Assembly (NCBI RefSeq): GCF_018613795.1
Contig: NZ_JAGGPN010000031.1
Coordinates: forward strand, 39,306 to 103,305
Source: Arthrobacter sp. ISL-65
GTDB lineage: Bacteria > Actinomycetota > Actinomycetes > Actinomycetales > Micrococcaceae
Direction of reading: 5' to 3'
Length of the DNA: 64,000 nucleotides
Both the position numbers and the translations under genes were made by a program. Position 1 is the first letter of the stretch. Every line of letters starts with the position of its first letter. Positions 52,976-62,055 of this stretch are shown here, piece after piece. The notes under the pieces were generated by a model that ran no database searches, was not told the DNA's origin, and saw only the letters and a program-made list of their open reading frames with translations.

Positions 52976-53003
52976 TAATCGCAGCGGGAGCTCTGCAGGT
53001 TAC
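52976..53003 (-). promoter_or_regulatory. Putative ECF-type promoter (GTAACC-N16-CGATTA), copy 2
   Basis: Minus strand, 82 nt before the secreted-protein ATG. Elements and 16-nt spacing match the copy at 50758. An AAAAAGTTT tract is upstream of both. Confidence 0.55.
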
Positions 53004-53052
53004 GCAGTTTCGGAAACTTTTTCTGACGGCATGTTTTTCCCCCTGAAAGCAC

Positions 53053-53090
53053 GACGGCGGCGGGCCACCGTATGGTGACCCGCCGCCGTC
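53053..53090. terminator. Intrinsic terminator after purA
   Basis: GACGGCGGCGGG and CCCGCCGCCGTC form a 12-bp stem with an inner CACC/GGTG pair and one mismatch, 43 nt past the purA stop on the minus strand. Confidence 0.75.
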
Positions 53091-53133
53091 GGGAACTGCT
53101 TGCTTGAGCTGTTGGTGCCGGGGGCTTCCGGCG

Positions 53134-54423
53134 TCAGTCGTTGATCAGGTCGTTGACCACGATGGTCTGGTCGCGGTCCGGTCCGACGCCGATCGCGGAG
53201 AAGCGCGTGCCGGACAGCTTCTCGAGGGCCAGCACGTAGTTGCGGGCGTTCTCGGGCAGGTCAGCCAGCGTGCGGGCGCCGGTGATGTCCTCGGTCCAGC
53301 CTTCGAAGAATTCGAAGATGGGCTTGGCGTGGTGGAATTCCGTCTGGGTCATGGGCATCTCGTCGTGCCGGACGCCGTCGACGTCGTAGGCCACGCACAC
53401 TGGGATCTGTTCGATGCCGGTGAGGACGTCCAGCTTGGTGACGAAGTAGTCGGTGAAGCCGTTCACGCGGGAGGCGTGGCGGGCCAGGACGGCGTCGTAC
53501 CAGCCGCAGCGGCGCGGGCGTCCGGTGTTGACGCCGAATTCGCCGCCGGTCTTCTGCAGGTACATGCCCATCTCGTCGAAGAGCTCCGTGGGGAACGGGC
53601 CCGCGCCGACGCGCGTGGTGTACGCCTTGATGATGCCGATGGACCGCGAGATGCGGGTGGGGCCGATGCCCGAGCCAACGGAGGCGCCGCCGGCGGTGGG
53701 GTTGGAGGAGGTGACGAACGGGTAGGTGCCGTGGTCGACGTCGAGGAACGTGGCCTGGCCGCCCTCCATAAGCACCACCTTGCCCTCGTCCAGGGCGGTG
53801 TTCAGCACGAGGGTGCTGTCGATGACCAGGGGGCGCAGCCGGTCGGCGAAGGAGAGGAAGTAGTTGACCACTTCATCCACCTCGATGCTGCGGCGGTTGT
53901 AGATCTTGACCAGAAGCTCGTTCTTCTGGCGCAGCGACCCTTCCACCTTCTGGCGCAGGATCGACTCGTCGAAGACGTCCTGGACGCGGATCCCCAGGCG
54001 GGCAACCTTGTCCATGTAGGTGGGCCCGATGCCGCGGCCGGTGGTGCCGATGGCGCGGCTGCCGAGGAAGCGTTCGGTGACCTTGTCCAGCACCTGGTGG
54101 TACGGGGCCACAAGGTGGGCGTTGGCGGAGACACGCAGCTTGGACGTGTCCGCGCCGCGGGCTTCGAGGCCTTCGATCTCCTGGAAAAGTGCCTCGAGGT
54201 TGACGACGCAGCCGTTGCCGATGATGGGGACGGCGTTGGGGCTGAGGATGCCGGCCGGAAGGAGCTTGAGCTCATACTTCTCACCGCCTACGACGACGGT
54301 GTGCCCGGCGTTGTTGCCGCCGTTCGGCTTCACCACGTAGTCGACGCGGCCGCCAAGCAGGTCGGTGGCCTTACCTTTTCCTTCGTCGCCCCATTGGGCT
54401 CCGACGATCACGATTGCTGGCAT
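53134..54423 (-). CDS. purA: Adenylosuccinate synthetase
   Basis: ATG 54423 with GGGAGGATCCC upstream gives 429 residues, the family length. GTP-binding P-loop [19 protein letters not shown] at the N-terminus, [10 protein letters not shown], the IMP-site [14 protein letters not shown], and the C-terminal [16 protein letters not shown] are intact. It joins IMP and aspartate to form adenylosuccinate in AMP synthesis. Monocistronic, divergent from the methionine synthase gene. Confidence 0.97.
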   Translation of the reverse strand: MPAIVIVGAQWGDEGKGKATDLLGGRVDYVVKPNGGNNAGHTVVVGGEKYELKLLPAGILSPNAVPIIGNGCVVNLEALFQEIEGLEARGADTSKLRVSANAHLVAPYHQVLDKVTERFLGSRAIGTTGRGIGPTYMDKVARLGIRVQDVFDESILRQKVEGSLRQKNELLVKIYNRRSIEVDEVVNYFLSFADRLRPLVIDSTLVLNTALDEGKVVLMEGGQATFLDVDHGTYPFVTSSNPTAGGASVGSGIGPTRISRSIGIIKAYTTRVGAGPFPTELFDEMGMYLQKTGGEFGVNTGRPRRCGWYDAVLARHASRVNGFTDYFVTKLDVLTGIEQIPVCVAYDVDGVRHDEMPMTQTEFHHAKPIFEFFEGWTEDITGARTLADLPENARNYVLALEKLSGTRFSAIGVGPDRDQTIVVNDLIND

Positions 54424-54698
54424 GGGATCCTCCCCCATTCGTTCGGGCCGCTCCGCTTGATCACCGAGGTGCTTCAACCGGGGGTCGGCGCCGTTCATGA
54501 GAATGCCCCGAATTCGTCGTCCGCCCCCGGCGTTGACCGGGGAAGGGACGCAAGAGTTCCGGGGCTCTTACCACCCAAGTTTAGCGGATGGGCTGCAAAA
54601 GTATGGCTTTTGGTGTTTCACCCGTGACGGAGATTCCGGCGACACATTCCGCCTGCGATTTGCCAGTGTCTCCATCCGGAGACTTAAGTGAGAGTGAA

Positions 54699-54810
54699 CC
54701 ATCCCGAGCGGCCGAGAGACCTGGATCGCTGACGCCGCAGCAACCTCGCACCGAAAGGCAGCGCCCGTGCGCCATGCCATCCGTAAAGGTGCTACCGCCA
54801 GGACCGATGG
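54699..54810 (+). promoter_or_regulatory. SAM riboswitch (S-box clan) upstream of methionine synthase gene
   Basis: Same core as at 45265 (GAGCGGCCGAGAGACC, CGCTGACGCCGCAGCAACC, AGGTGCTACCGCCAGG). P1 is CCATC (54699-54703)/GATGG (54806-54810). P3 is CGCAC/GTGCG, a compensated change from the first copy. The ribosome site AAAGGA starts directly after P1, 10 nt before TTG 54827. Confidence 0.92.
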
Positions 54811-54826
54811 AAAGGAAAACCCTGCC

Positions 54827-56038
54827 TTGTCACTGAACATTGACCACATCCGCGTCACCCACGCCGGATCCCTGCCCCGCACCCCGGAGCTCATCGCCGC
54901 CAACGCTGCCAAGGAAGCTGACGGCATCACGCCCGAGTTCCTGGACCTCCTGGAAACCTCCGTGGTGGACATCGTCCACCGCCAAAAGGACCTGGGCATC
55001 GACATCCCCAACGACGGCGAATACGGGCACGCCATGTCCAGCAGCGTGGATTACGGCGCCTGGTGGAACTACTCATTCGCGCGACTCGGCGGCCTCGAGC
55101 CCACCGACGTTGACCGCTGGGCCGATGCCGAAGTGCACCGTTCCACGCCGGGCAACATCGTCCTGACCTCCTTCCCGGACCGCCGGGACAGGCAGAAGTT
55201 CAACGACGCCTACAGCGATGCCTCGTCCGGGATCCTCGCCCACCGCAAGAGCGTCGCGCAGCCCAAGATCGCCGGTCCGCTGACCTACACCGGGCAGGAC
55301 CTCGTGGCCTCGGACGTCGCCAACCTCAAGACCGGCATGCAGGCAGCCGGCCTCACTGAGGGTTTCGTCGCGTCGCTTTCGCCCGGCTCATGCGCACGGG
55401 TTGCCAACGACTACTACAAGACCGAAGAGGAACTGGTCTACGCGTGTGCCGACGCCATGCGGGAGGAATACAAGGCAATCATCGACGCCGGGCTGACCGT
55501 GCAGCTCGATGACCCGTCGTTGGCGGAGAGCTGGGACCAGATCAACCCGGAGCCCAGCCTCGAGGACTACCTCAACTTCATCCAGCTCCGGGTCGAGGCC
55601 ACCAACTGGGCCCTCCGCGGCCTGCCCCAGGACCAGATCCGGCTGCACGTCTGCTGGGGATCCTGGCACGGCCCCCACACCACGGACATCCCGTTTGCGG
55701 ACATCATCAGCTCCGTCCTGCAGATCAATGCAGGCGGTTACTCGTTCGAGGCAGCCAACGTCCGGCACGAGCACGAATGGCGTGTGTGGGAAGACACCAA
55801 GCTTCCCGAGGGGAAGGTCATCATTCCGGGTGTTGTCTCGCACGCCACCAACGTCGTGGAGCACCCGGAACTGGTGGCGGACCGGATCGAACGCTTCGCC
55901 AGGCTCGTGGGACGCGAGAGCGTGATCGCCTCCACCGACTGCGGCCTCGGCGGCCGCGTCCACCCGCAGATCGCCGTCGCGAAACTTGAGGCCCTCGGAG
56001 AGGGCGCACGCCTCGCCACCAAACGGCTCTGGAAGTGA
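54827..56038 (+). CDS. Cobalamin-independent methionine synthase-type protein (core MetE)
   Basis: TTG 54827 gives 403 residues (MSLNIDHIRVTHAGSLPRTPEL...); an earlier in-frame ATG at 54767 lies inside the riboswitch. It corresponds to the C-terminal catalytic barrel of MetE only. Zinc ligands are visible in RLHVCWGSWHG (His, Cys) and STDCGLGG (Cys). The family is annotated as methionine synthase II; short forms use methyl donors other than methyl-tetrahydrofolate in some organisms. Control by a SAM riboswitch supports a role in methionine formation. Confidence 0.9.
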   Translation: MSLNIDHIRVTHAGSLPRTPELIAANAAKEADGITPEFLDLLETSVVDIVHRQKDLGIDIPNDGEYGHAMSSSVDYGAWWNYSFARLGGLEPTDVDRWADAEVHRSTPGNIVLTSFPDRRDRQKFNDAYSDASSGILAHRKSVAQPKIAGPLTYTGQDLVASDVANLKTGMQAAGLTEGFVASLSPGSCARVANDYYKTEEELVYACADAMREEYKAIIDAGLTVQLDDPSLAESWDQINPEPSLEDYLNFIQLRVEATNWALRGLPQDQIRLHVCWGSWHGPHTTDIPFADIISSVLQINAGGYSFEAANVRHEHEWRVWEDTKLPEGKVIIPGVVSHATNVVEHPELVADRIERFARLVGRESVIASTDCGLGGRVHPQIAVAKLEALGEGARLATKRLWK

Positions 56039-56258
56039 TTTAGCCCGCATTTGCTGCCCTGCAGGCCCTTCCCCCCGCGTGTCGGCCACGGCGGCGCGCG
56101 GGGGCGGGGTCCTCGGTTGTGTCGCCTTGCTAAACTGGAGTGAACCGGTCAGCTACCGGTCCACACCTTATTTCACATCACGCCGCACTCGGCATGCCTG
56201 CGGCGTGCCGGCCCTGCGGCGCGGCAGCGCGACCCACCTGCAGGAGACACACCACCAC

Positions 56259-56894
56259 ATGACAGCCCTGGCTACAGAATCTTTCCATGAACAGCTCCTG
56301 AGGCGCCGTTACGAACCCAACGTTGCCGCTGTCAATGAGCTCTGCGATGTACTGCAGAGCGCCAAGCCGGGCACCCAGGTGCCGTACGTCGACCCCATGC
56401 ACGACGTCGATGAATGCCGCATCATCAGCCTCTACTCCAACATCGGCACGGCATCGCCCACCGGCTTCATCATGCCGGGCGACGACGATGCTGCCACCCG
56501 CATGCTGGGCCTCCAGTGGAAGCTGGGCCTGCGGCCGGAGTACATCATGCCGTGGAACGTCCACCCGTGGCACACGGCGGATGAGCCGAACGGCAAGTTC
56601 ACCCCCGACCAGATTCAAGCCGGCCTCAAGCCGCTGCTGAAATTTCTGGCAGTGGTCCCCCGCGCCTCGGTCATCGTGGCCCACGGCACCGAGGCCAACC
56701 GCCTCGCCGGCCTCCTGCTCAAGACCGAGGTTCCGCTGCTCTGGCGCCGGGGGCTCAAGACCTACAAGGTCCGTTCGCTGAGCGGCCGCTCCTTCGCCGG
56801 AAGCCCCGAGCGGCAGAAGCAGTACCTGGACGAGATGCAGGTTGCCTACGCCGACGCGATGGCCCGCACCGGCCTGGCGAAGGCCGCCAGCTAA
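56259..56894 (+). CDS. Uracil-DNA-glycosylase-family protein
   Basis: ATG 56259 (211 aa) after CAGGAGACAC; the frame upstream to 55986 lies within the 3' end of the previous gene and is not used. Features: VPYVDPMHDVDECRIISLYSNIGTASPTGFIMPGDDDAATRMLG, YIMPWNVHPWHTADEPNGKFTPDQIQAGLKPLLKFLAVVPRASVIVAHGTEA. The PWN segment and the His-Gly-containing C-terminal loop resemble UDG-fold proteins. Catalytic activity is not certain. A TAAACT box at 56131 and an ACCGGT/ACCGGT hairpin lie in its 5' region. Confidence 0.75.
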   Translation: MTALATESFHEQLLRRRYEPNVAAVNELCDVLQSAKPGTQVPYVDPMHDVDECRIISLYSNIGTASPTGFIMPGDDDAATRMLGLQWKLGLRPEYIMPWNVHPWHTADEPNGKFTPDQIQAGLKPLLKFLAVVPRASVIVAHGTEANRLAGLLLKTEVPLLWRRGLKTYKVRSLSGRSFAGSPERQKQYLDEMQVAYADAMARTGLAKAAS

Positions 56895-56918
56895 GCGTCG
56901 GTTGAGCATAACCTCCGC

Positions 56919-56974
56919 TGATTGAGCTTGCCGATATCAGGCCCCCAAATCCGGGTCTCGGCAATCTCGACCAG
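56919..56974. repeat. Inverted pair related to the GAGCTTG/CAAGCTC interspersed repeat
   Basis: CTGATTGAGCTTGCCGA and the downstream TCGGCAATCTCGACCAG are near-complementary, making an imperfect hairpin 24 nt after the UDG-like stop. Similar sequence occurs inside the coding regions at 37885, 47336 and 48788. Confidence 0.5.
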
Positions 56975-56993
56975 TGGACCGGCTCGGCCCCGT

Positions 56994-57046
56994 ATACGAC
57001 GGCGGGCGGTCACCTTCAAGGAGAAGGTGACCGCCCGCCGTCGTAT
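56994..57046. terminator. Long perfect hairpin between convergent genes
   Basis: Two exactly complementary 24-nt arms (starting ATACGACGGCGG, ending GCCGTCGTAT) with the 5-nt loop AAGGA, in the space between the UDG-like gene (+) and the DUF3151 gene (-). A bidirectional terminator is likely. Confidence 0.85.
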
Positions 57047-57110
57047 GCGGGGCCTCCGCCGCCGAGGGTTCCCTGGCTGAGCGGAGCGAAGCGAGGGAGG
57101 CGGTGGGGAC

Positions 57111-57533
57111 CTACTTGCCCTCGATGGCAGCCTTGGCCACGGGGTCCGAGTCGTTGAGGAACTTCTCGATGCGCTGGGGCTCCTCCGCCTCGTTGATGGC
57201 GGCGGAGGCGCGGCCCAGCGAGTAAAGCGCCCGCAGGAAGCCGCGGTTGGGCTCGTGCTCCCACGGAATGGGCCCGACACCCCGCCAACCGTTGCGGCGG
57301 AGCGAGTCCAGGCCACGGTGGTAGCCGACCCGTGCATAGGCATAGGAATCGATGGTGCGGCCTTCCGACCACGCCTCCTCGGCCAGCACGGCCCACAACA
57401 GCGACGACGTGGGGTGCTTTTCCACGAGGTCCAGTGCCTCCTGGCCCGACTCCAGCTGCGCGTAGACCTCGGTCTCGGCAGGCAGGAGCGTGGGCTCAGG
57501 ACCCATGAGGTTCTTGCGGAACTCGTCGGACAT
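57111..57533 (-). CDS. DUF3151 family protein
   Basis: 140 residues matching the actinobacterial DUF3151 family: NLMGPEPTLLPAETEVYAQLESG, HPTSSLLWAVLAEEAWSEGRTIDSYAYARVGYHRGLDSLRRNGWRG, GPIPWEHEPNRGFLRALYSLGRA. Helical, TPR-like, cytoplasmic. It starts 2 nt after the fba stop, and this order is conserved in actinobacteria, but the function is unknown. Confidence 0.92.
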   Translation of the reverse strand: MSDEFRKNLMGPEPTLLPAETEVYAQLESGQEALDLVEKHPTSSLLWAVLAEEAWSEGRTIDSYAYARVGYHRGLDSLRRNGWRGVGPIPWEHEPNRGFLRALYSLGRASAAINEAEEPQRIEKFLNDSDPVAKAAIEGK

Positions 57534-57535
57534 GA

Positions 57536-58555
57536 CTAGAAGGTCTTGCCCGCGGAGCCCAGCTGCTGGGTTGCTTCGACAACCCGGGCGGCGAGGCCGG
57601 CCTCGGCGGAGGCTCCCCAGACGCGGGGGTCGTAGGTCTTCTTGTTGCCCACTTCGCCGTCGACCTTCAGGACACCGTCGTAGTTGCGGAACATGTGGTC
57701 CACCACCGGACGGGTGTACGCGTACTGGGTGTCCGTGTCGATGTTCATCTTGATGGTGCCGTAGGACACGGCGTCCGCGATTTCCTGGTCCGAGGAGCCG
57801 GAGCCGCCGTGGAACACCAGGTCAAACGGGTTCTCCTTGCCGATCCGGGCACCGACCTGGGCCTGGATGTCCTTAAGGATCTCCGGGCGCAGCTTCACCC
57901 CGCCCGGCTTGTACACGCCATGCACGTTGCCGAAGGTCAGTGCGGTGATGTAGCGGCCGTTCTCGCCGGCGCCGAGGGCCTCGATGGTGGCGAGGGCGTC
58001 GTCGACCGTGGTGTACAGCTTCTCGTTGATCTCGTTCTCGACGCCGTCCTCCTCGCCGCCGACGGTGCCGATCTCAACCTCGAGGATCATCTTGGCGGCC
58101 GCGGTGCGCTCAAGCAGTTCGCGGGCGATGCGCAGGTTCTCATCCAGGGTCTCGGCGGAGCCGTCCCACATGTGCGAGTTGAACAGCGGGTTGCGTCCGG
58201 CCTTGACCTCGGCCTCGGAAGCGGCCAGCAGAGGCAGGACGAAACCGTCCAGTTTGTCCTTGGGGCAGTGGTCCGTGTGCAGCGCGATGTTCACGTTGTA
58301 GTTCTTGGCTACCTCGCGGGCGAAAGCGGCGAAGCCCAGCGAACCGGCAACCATGTCCTTGGTGGAGGCGCCGGACCAGTACGCAGCACCGCCGGTGGAG
58401 ACCTGGACGATACCGTCAGACTCGGCCTCCGCGAAACCGCGCAGGGCCGCGTTCAGGGTCTGGGAAGAGGTGACGTTGACGGCCGGGAACGCGAAGCCGT
58501 CCTTCTTGGCGCGGTCGATCATGTCGGCATAGATATCTGGGGTTGCAATGGGCAT
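57536..58555 (-). CDS. fba: Class II fructose-bisphosphate aldolase
   Basis: ATG 58555 with TAGGAGT upstream gives 339 residues. The zinc site includes NIALHTDHCPKDKLDG (His-x-x-His region) and the later GNVHGVY and VFHGGSGSSDQEI segments; the catalytic Asp is in HTDH. It cleaves fructose-1,6-bisphosphate to DHAP and G3P in glycolysis/gluconeogenesis. Upstream frame extension to 58744 is not coding-like. Followed by the coupled DUF3151 gene. Confidence 0.97.
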   Translation of the reverse strand: MPIATPDIYADMIDRAKKDGFAFPAVNVTSSQTLNAALRGFAEAESDGIVQVSTGGAAYWSGASTKDMVAGSLGFAAFAREVAKNYNVNIALHTDHCPKDKLDGFVLPLLAASEAEVKAGRNPLFNSHMWDGSAETLDENLRIARELLERTAAAKMILEVEIGTVGGEEDGVENEINEKLYTTVDDALATIEALGAGENGRYITALTFGNVHGVYKPGGVKLRPEILKDIQAQVGARIGKENPFDLVFHGGSGSSDQEIADAVSYGTIKMNIDTDTQYAYTRPVVDHMFRNYDGVLKVDGEVGNKKTYDPRVWGASAEAGLAARVVEATQQLGSAGKTF

Positions 58556-58708
58556 GCTGACTCCTAAATCGAATTTCGTCTGCGGGTTGGGTTGACCCTG
58601 GAGTGAACCTCGTCGGCTAGGAACCATCCTAGCCATTTCTTTCCACGGGCCGTGGTTCGCGTCACGCGGCCGGGGTAACACTTGCCACTGAGAGCCGGCA
58701 CCGCCACT

Positions 58709-58763
58709 GAGATGGCACTTCACGGCAGTCTCAGGCGCAAACACTGCCGCGAAGTGTCATCTC
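58709..58763. repeat. Palindrome overlapping the 3' end of the decayed DUF559 gene
   Basis: GAGATGGCACTTCACGGCAGT and ACTGCCGCGAAGTGTCATCTC pair at all but one of 21 positions (one G-T), with a 13-nt loop. The stop codon of the DUF559 remnant is inside the arm. The placement mirrors the palindrome at 40210. Confidence 0.8.
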
Positions 58764-59266
58764 GCGTGCCAGCCTCGGCTCTGCAACGCCGCCCTGACCT
58801 TGCCGACGACGGCGGGACGGTCTCCGGCGAGGTCGAACTTCGACATCCGGACCTCAAGCCAGCCATGTTCTGCCGCAATGTCCGCCCGCCGGATATCCCG
58901 CAGGTACTGGTCGGCCGCATTGTGGTGCGAGCCCTCATACTGGACTGCCACCCGCTGGACTGGTACGCGGCATCGGTCCAAAGCACCGGGCTTCCGTAGA
59001 CGCTCGTCACCGCATGGTTCAAGACGGGTTCGGGCAGTCCTCCCCTGACCAGGTAAAGGCGCGTCCTCGTTTCGGGCTGCGAGTCAGAGCCAACGCGGAC
59101 GAGTTCCACGGCGGCTCTGGCCGTGCGTACGCCACGCGTTCCCGGATGCCGGCCGATGACCGCGCGAAGGTCCCCAACATTGCACAGCGGCTCGCGCGGT
59201 TTCGGAAAGTCAGGGCCATGCGAGAACACAAGTGAGTCACCGGCAACGACGAGTTCATCTCGGCGG
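58757..59266 (-). pseudogene. Decayed AbiEi/DUF559 nuclease-like gene (N-terminus missing, frameshifted)
   Basis: One frame gives RRDELVVAGDSLVFSHG...LCNVGDLRAVIGRHPGTRGVRTARAAVELVRVGSDSQPETRTRLYLVRGGLPEPVLN, matching residues 147-227 of the intact protein at 40275. Near 58965 the homology shifts frame and continues as RVAVQYEGSHHNAADQYLRDIRRADIAAEHGWLEVRMSKFDLAGDRPAVVGKVRAAL. The first 140 or so residues are absent; the SpoU methyltransferase gene ends where they would be. The GIEYEGEHH acidic pair is altered to AVQYEGSHH. Confidence 0.82.
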
Positions 59267-59269
59267 GAG

Positions 59270-59956
59270 TCAGACGTGCTGGCCGAACACGTGCCGGCGC
59301 ACCCAGGCGTGCATGGCGATCGCCGCGGCCGAGCCTGCGTTGATGGAACGCGTGGACCCGAACTGCTCGATCGACAGTGTGGCCTCCGCCGCCTCATGCA
59401 CCTCGGGCGTCAGCCCCGGCCCTTCCTGCCCGAAGACCAGCACACACTTCTGCGGCAGCTCGTAGGTCTCCAGCGGCACGGAATCGGGGAAGATGTCGAT
59501 CCCGATGATGGCCAGCCCCTCCCCCTGCGCCCAGGCCACGAAGTCCTCCACGGTGGGGTGGTGGCGGACGTGCTGGTAGCGGTCGGTGACCATCGCACCG
59601 CGGCGGTTCCACCGCCGTCGCCCGATGATGTGGACCTCCTTGGCGAGGAACGCGTTGGCGGTGCGCACCACGGTGCCTATGTTGAGGTCGTGCTGCCAGT
59701 TCTCGATGGCGATGTGGAAGTCGTGCCGTTTGGCGTCCAGGTCCGCGACGATCGCCTCGTGCTTCCAGTACCGGTACTTGTCCACCACGTTGCGCCGGTC
59801 GCCGTCGGTCAGGAGGTCCGGATCCCAGTGGTCGCCCTCCGGCCATTCACCCTCCCAGGGCCCGACGCCGATCTCCGGCTTTGGCTCCGGCGTCCCGTTC
59901 TGTTCTGGCTGGGATGGTTCTGGTTGGGGTTCGGGTGTCCCGGGCGTTTGCGTCAC
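59270..59956 (-). CDS. SpoU/TrmH-family RNA methyltransferase
   Basis: GTG start, 228 residues. The first 25 residues are Pro/Glu-rich. SPOUT motifs: HDLNIGTVVRTANAFLAKEVHIIG (motif 1, with the catalytic Arg), LVFGQEGPGLTPE (motif 2) and IEQFGSTRSINAGSAAAIAMHAWVRRH (motif 3, SAM-binding knot). It 2'-O-methylates tRNA or rRNA; the exact site is unknown. Leaderless start. Its 3' end abuts the DUF559 remnant. Confidence 0.93.
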   Translation of the reverse strand: MTQTPGTPEPQPEPSQPEQNGTPEPKPEIGVGPWEGEWPEGDHWDPDLLTDGDRRNVVDKYRYWKHEAIVADLDAKRHDFHIAIENWQHDLNIGTVVRTANAFLAKEVHIIGRRRWNRRGAMVTDRYQHVRHHPTVEDFVAWAQGEGLAIIGIDIFPDSVPLETYELPQKCVLVFGQEGPGLTPEVHEAAEATLSIEQFGSTRSINAGSAAAIAMHAWVRRHVFGQHV

Positions 59957-59962
59957 CCCTCA

Positions 59963-59968
59963 ACACTA
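59963..59968 (-). promoter_or_regulatory. Probable -10 box (TAGTGT) of the SpoU gene
   Basis: On the minus strand TAGTGT is 6 nt before GTG 59956; the intervening TGAGGG may also act as a weak ribosome site. Confidence 0.5.
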
Positions 59969-60008
59969 GACTGGGCTCCGAACGCAAACATCTCGGTGAA
60001 GGAATGAC

Positions 60009-60839
60009 ATGGCAGAAGCGGACAAGGTAAAGACATCGGCGGCCGTGTACCGCAGCGGCCAGGACATTGAGTGCTGGCTCACCGACATGGACGGCGTCCT
60101 GGTGCATGAGAACCAGGCCGTTCCCGGGGCCGCGGAGCTGGTCCAGCGCTGGGTGGACACCTCCAAGAGGTTCCTCGTCCTGACCAACAACTCCATCTTC
60201 ACACCGCGCGACCTCGCCGCCCGGTTGCGGGCCTCCGGCCTGGAAATCCCGGAGGAGAACATCTGGACGTCGGCCCTGGCCACGGCCCAGTTCCTGAAGG
60301 ACCAGGTGCAGGGCTCGGATTCGGGCAACCGCGCGTACACCATCGGCGAGGCAGGGCTGACGACGGCGCTCCATGAGGCCGGCTTCATCCTCACCGACCA
60401 GAACCCCGACTTTGTGGTGCTCGGAGAAACCCGCACGTACTCCTTCGAGGCAATCACGATGGCGATCCGGCTGATCCTCGCCGGGGCGCGTTTTATCGCC
60501 ACCAACCCGGACGCCACCGGCCCCTCCAAAGACGGTCCGATGCCCGCCACGGGCGCCATCGCCGCGCTGATCACCAAGGCGACCGGCCGGGAACCGTACA
60601 TTGTGGGCAAGCCGAACCCCATGATGTTCCGCTCGGCCATGAACCAGATCGATGCCCACTCTGAGACGACGGCGATGATCGGCGACCGCATGGACACCGA
60701 CATCATCGCGGGCATGGAGGCCGGGCTGCACACCGTGCTGGTGCTCAGCGGCATCACGCAGCGCGACGAAATTTCCGCCTACCCGTTCCGGCCCAACCAG
60801 GTGCTGAACTCCGTGGCGGACCTCAAGAACCAGATCTAG
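60009..60839 (+). CDS. HAD-IIA family phosphatase (NagD-like)
   Basis: 276 residues; GAAGGA is 5-6 nt before the ATG. Motif I is CWLTDMDGVLVHENQAVPGAAEL, the cap shows FLVLTNNSIFTPRDLAARL, motif III Lys is in YIVGKPNPMMF, and motif IV is AMIGDRMDTDIIAGMEAGLHTVLVLSGIT. This is the NagD/p-nitrophenyl phosphatase group acting on nucleotide or sugar phosphates in the cytoplasm. Its 3' end overlaps the convergent hydrolase by four bases. Confidence 0.94.
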   Translation: MAEADKVKTSAAVYRSGQDIECWLTDMDGVLVHENQAVPGAAELVQRWVDTSKRFLVLTNNSIFTPRDLAARLRASGLEIPEENIWTSALATAQFLKDQVQGSDSGNRAYTIGEAGLTTALHEAGFILTDQNPDFVVLGETRTYSFEAITMAIRLILAGARFIATNPDATGPSKDGPMPATGAIAALITKATGREPYIVGKPNPMMFRSAMNQIDAHSETTAMIGDRMDTDIIAGMEAGLHTVLVLSGITQRDEISAYPFRPNQVLNSVADLKNQI

Positions 60840-61885
60840 AACGGTGTCATCTTTCCGCCGCCTCCAGGCAGCGGGAAGATCTCGTTCTCCAGGTCCTCGA
60901 GGATGGGCCGGTACACGAACGGGTTCCAGCCCGGGCTGGCGTGTGCCGGCAATGCGCCCGTGGTCTGCCGGTCGGCTGCGACCATGTTGGCGGCGAACGT
61001 GTGCGCCCAGGAATCACGCGCCGTCCGGTAGTTGACGGTCTGGTCCCGGGGATTTCCGATGTAGGCCATGCGGGTATCGCCGATCTGGCCAGCAAAGCGC
61101 GTGGCGTCGAAGTGGTAGATGTAGGCGGATTCCGTCTGGACCAGCACGCTGGAGGGTGCGATCGGGGACAGCTGCTCCAGCGTCTGGTCGAGGATCTGCC
61201 GCCACGAGCGCTCGTCCTTGTGGACCACCCGCTCCCCCAGCTCATAGCCCCCGCGCAGCACCGAGGGGATCCGGAACCCGCTTTCGTAGAGGAACACCAC
61301 GCCGTCGAACCAGCTCTGGTCCAGGACGTCGAACTTGCTGTAGGGGCTGCAGTCGAGCAAGATCATCTCAACCTTGACGCCGTGCAGCTCCAGCAGCCGG
61401 GCTGCCACCTGCGTCGCCACCATCCCGCCGAAGCTGTGGCCGTAGAAGTAGAGCGTGGTGAGGTTGTGTGCCCGTACGTGCTCAATCACCGCGATGACCA
61501 GCTGGTCGATGTCCAGTCCGAGGTTCGAATACCCGGCCGCCGCGAGCTGGCCGCGCAGCCGGAGGCTTCCGCGGAGCGAGTTGAGGATCCACTGGGCCTC
61601 TTCCCAGCTTGTCTTGTAGCCGGGGAACAGGATCCAGCTGGCATTCGGAAAGTAGCTCTGCGCGAAGTCGTCCTCGACCACGAGGATCTTATGGACCTGC
61701 CGCTCCTCCTGCACGCGCTTCGTGAACAGCATGTCTGCGGCGAGGACAGTGGAGGCGCCGGCTCCAGTGAGGAAGGTCCGGCGGGAGAAGCGTTTCAGGT
61801 TCGCGGCGCGCCGGAGAAGCCGGGCAGCGTCTGCGCCCGGCGGCTTCTGCTGGCCGGTCTGGCCCGCGGCCCCTTCGTATGGCAC
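60836..61885 (-). CDS. Tat-exported alpha/beta hydrolase
   Basis: GTG start, 349 residues. A twin-arginine signal is seen: KRFSRRTFLTGAGASTVLAADMLF with Arg35-Arg36. The alpha/beta hydrolase core has the nucleophile elbow LYFYGHSFGGMV with Ser151, acid candidates in LLDCSPYSKFD, and a C-terminal His region. Lipase/esterase-like function outside the membrane is likely; there is no lid or known substrate signature. It apparently has a leaderless start. Confidence 0.85.
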   Translation of the reverse strand: MPYEGAAGQTGQQKPPGADAARLLRRAANLKRFSRRTFLTGAGASTVLAADMLFTKRVQEERQVHKILVVEDDFAQSYFPNASWILFPGYKTSWEEAQWILNSLRGSLRLRGQLAAAGYSNLGLDIDQLVIAVIEHVRAHNLTTLYFYGHSFGGMVATQVAARLLELHGVKVEMILLDCSPYSKFDVLDQSWFDGVVFLYESGFRIPSVLRGGYELGERVVHKDERSWRQILDQTLEQLSPIAPSSVLVQTESAYIYHFDATRFAGQIGDTRMAYIGNPRDQTVNYRTARDSWAHTFAANMVAADRQTTGALPAHASPGWNPFVYRPILEDLENEIFPLPGGGGKMTPF

Positions 61886-61891
61886 TGGACT

Positions 61892-61897
61892 ACCCTA
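61892..61897 (-). promoter_or_regulatory. Probable -10 box (TAGGGT) of the Tat hydrolase gene
   Basis: On the minus strand TAGGGT is 6 nt before GTG 61885 with no ribosome site. Confidence 0.5.
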
Positions 61898-61963
61898 GGC
61901 ACAGCCCAGCGGGGCAGCACAAGCGGGCTGGGACTTCGGCCCAAGGCTTAGGCCCCAAAAAGC

Positions 61964-62003
61964 GGAGCGGACGACGGCGGGAGGTCCCGCCGTCGTCCGC
62001 TCC
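61964..62003 (-). terminator. Intrinsic terminator of pyrE
   Basis: GGAGCGGACGACGGCGGG and its exact complement form an 18-bp stem with loop AGGT. On the minus strand it is followed by GCTTTTTGG, 53 nt after the pyrE stop. Confidence 0.92.
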
Positions 62004-62055
62004 AAACGGTCCGCTCCGGGCGTCCGCTCCGCTGCCAGAGCAGCTCAGGCGAAGA

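Noticed and set aside
53104..54627. 507-codon open frame antisense to purA
   Set aside because: Shadow of purA; the purA frame has complete motifs and correct length.
54767..54826. ATG 54767 as start of the methionine synthase gene
   Set aside because: It lies within the SAM riboswitch aptamer; TTG 54827 has a ribosome site and gives the conserved N-terminus.
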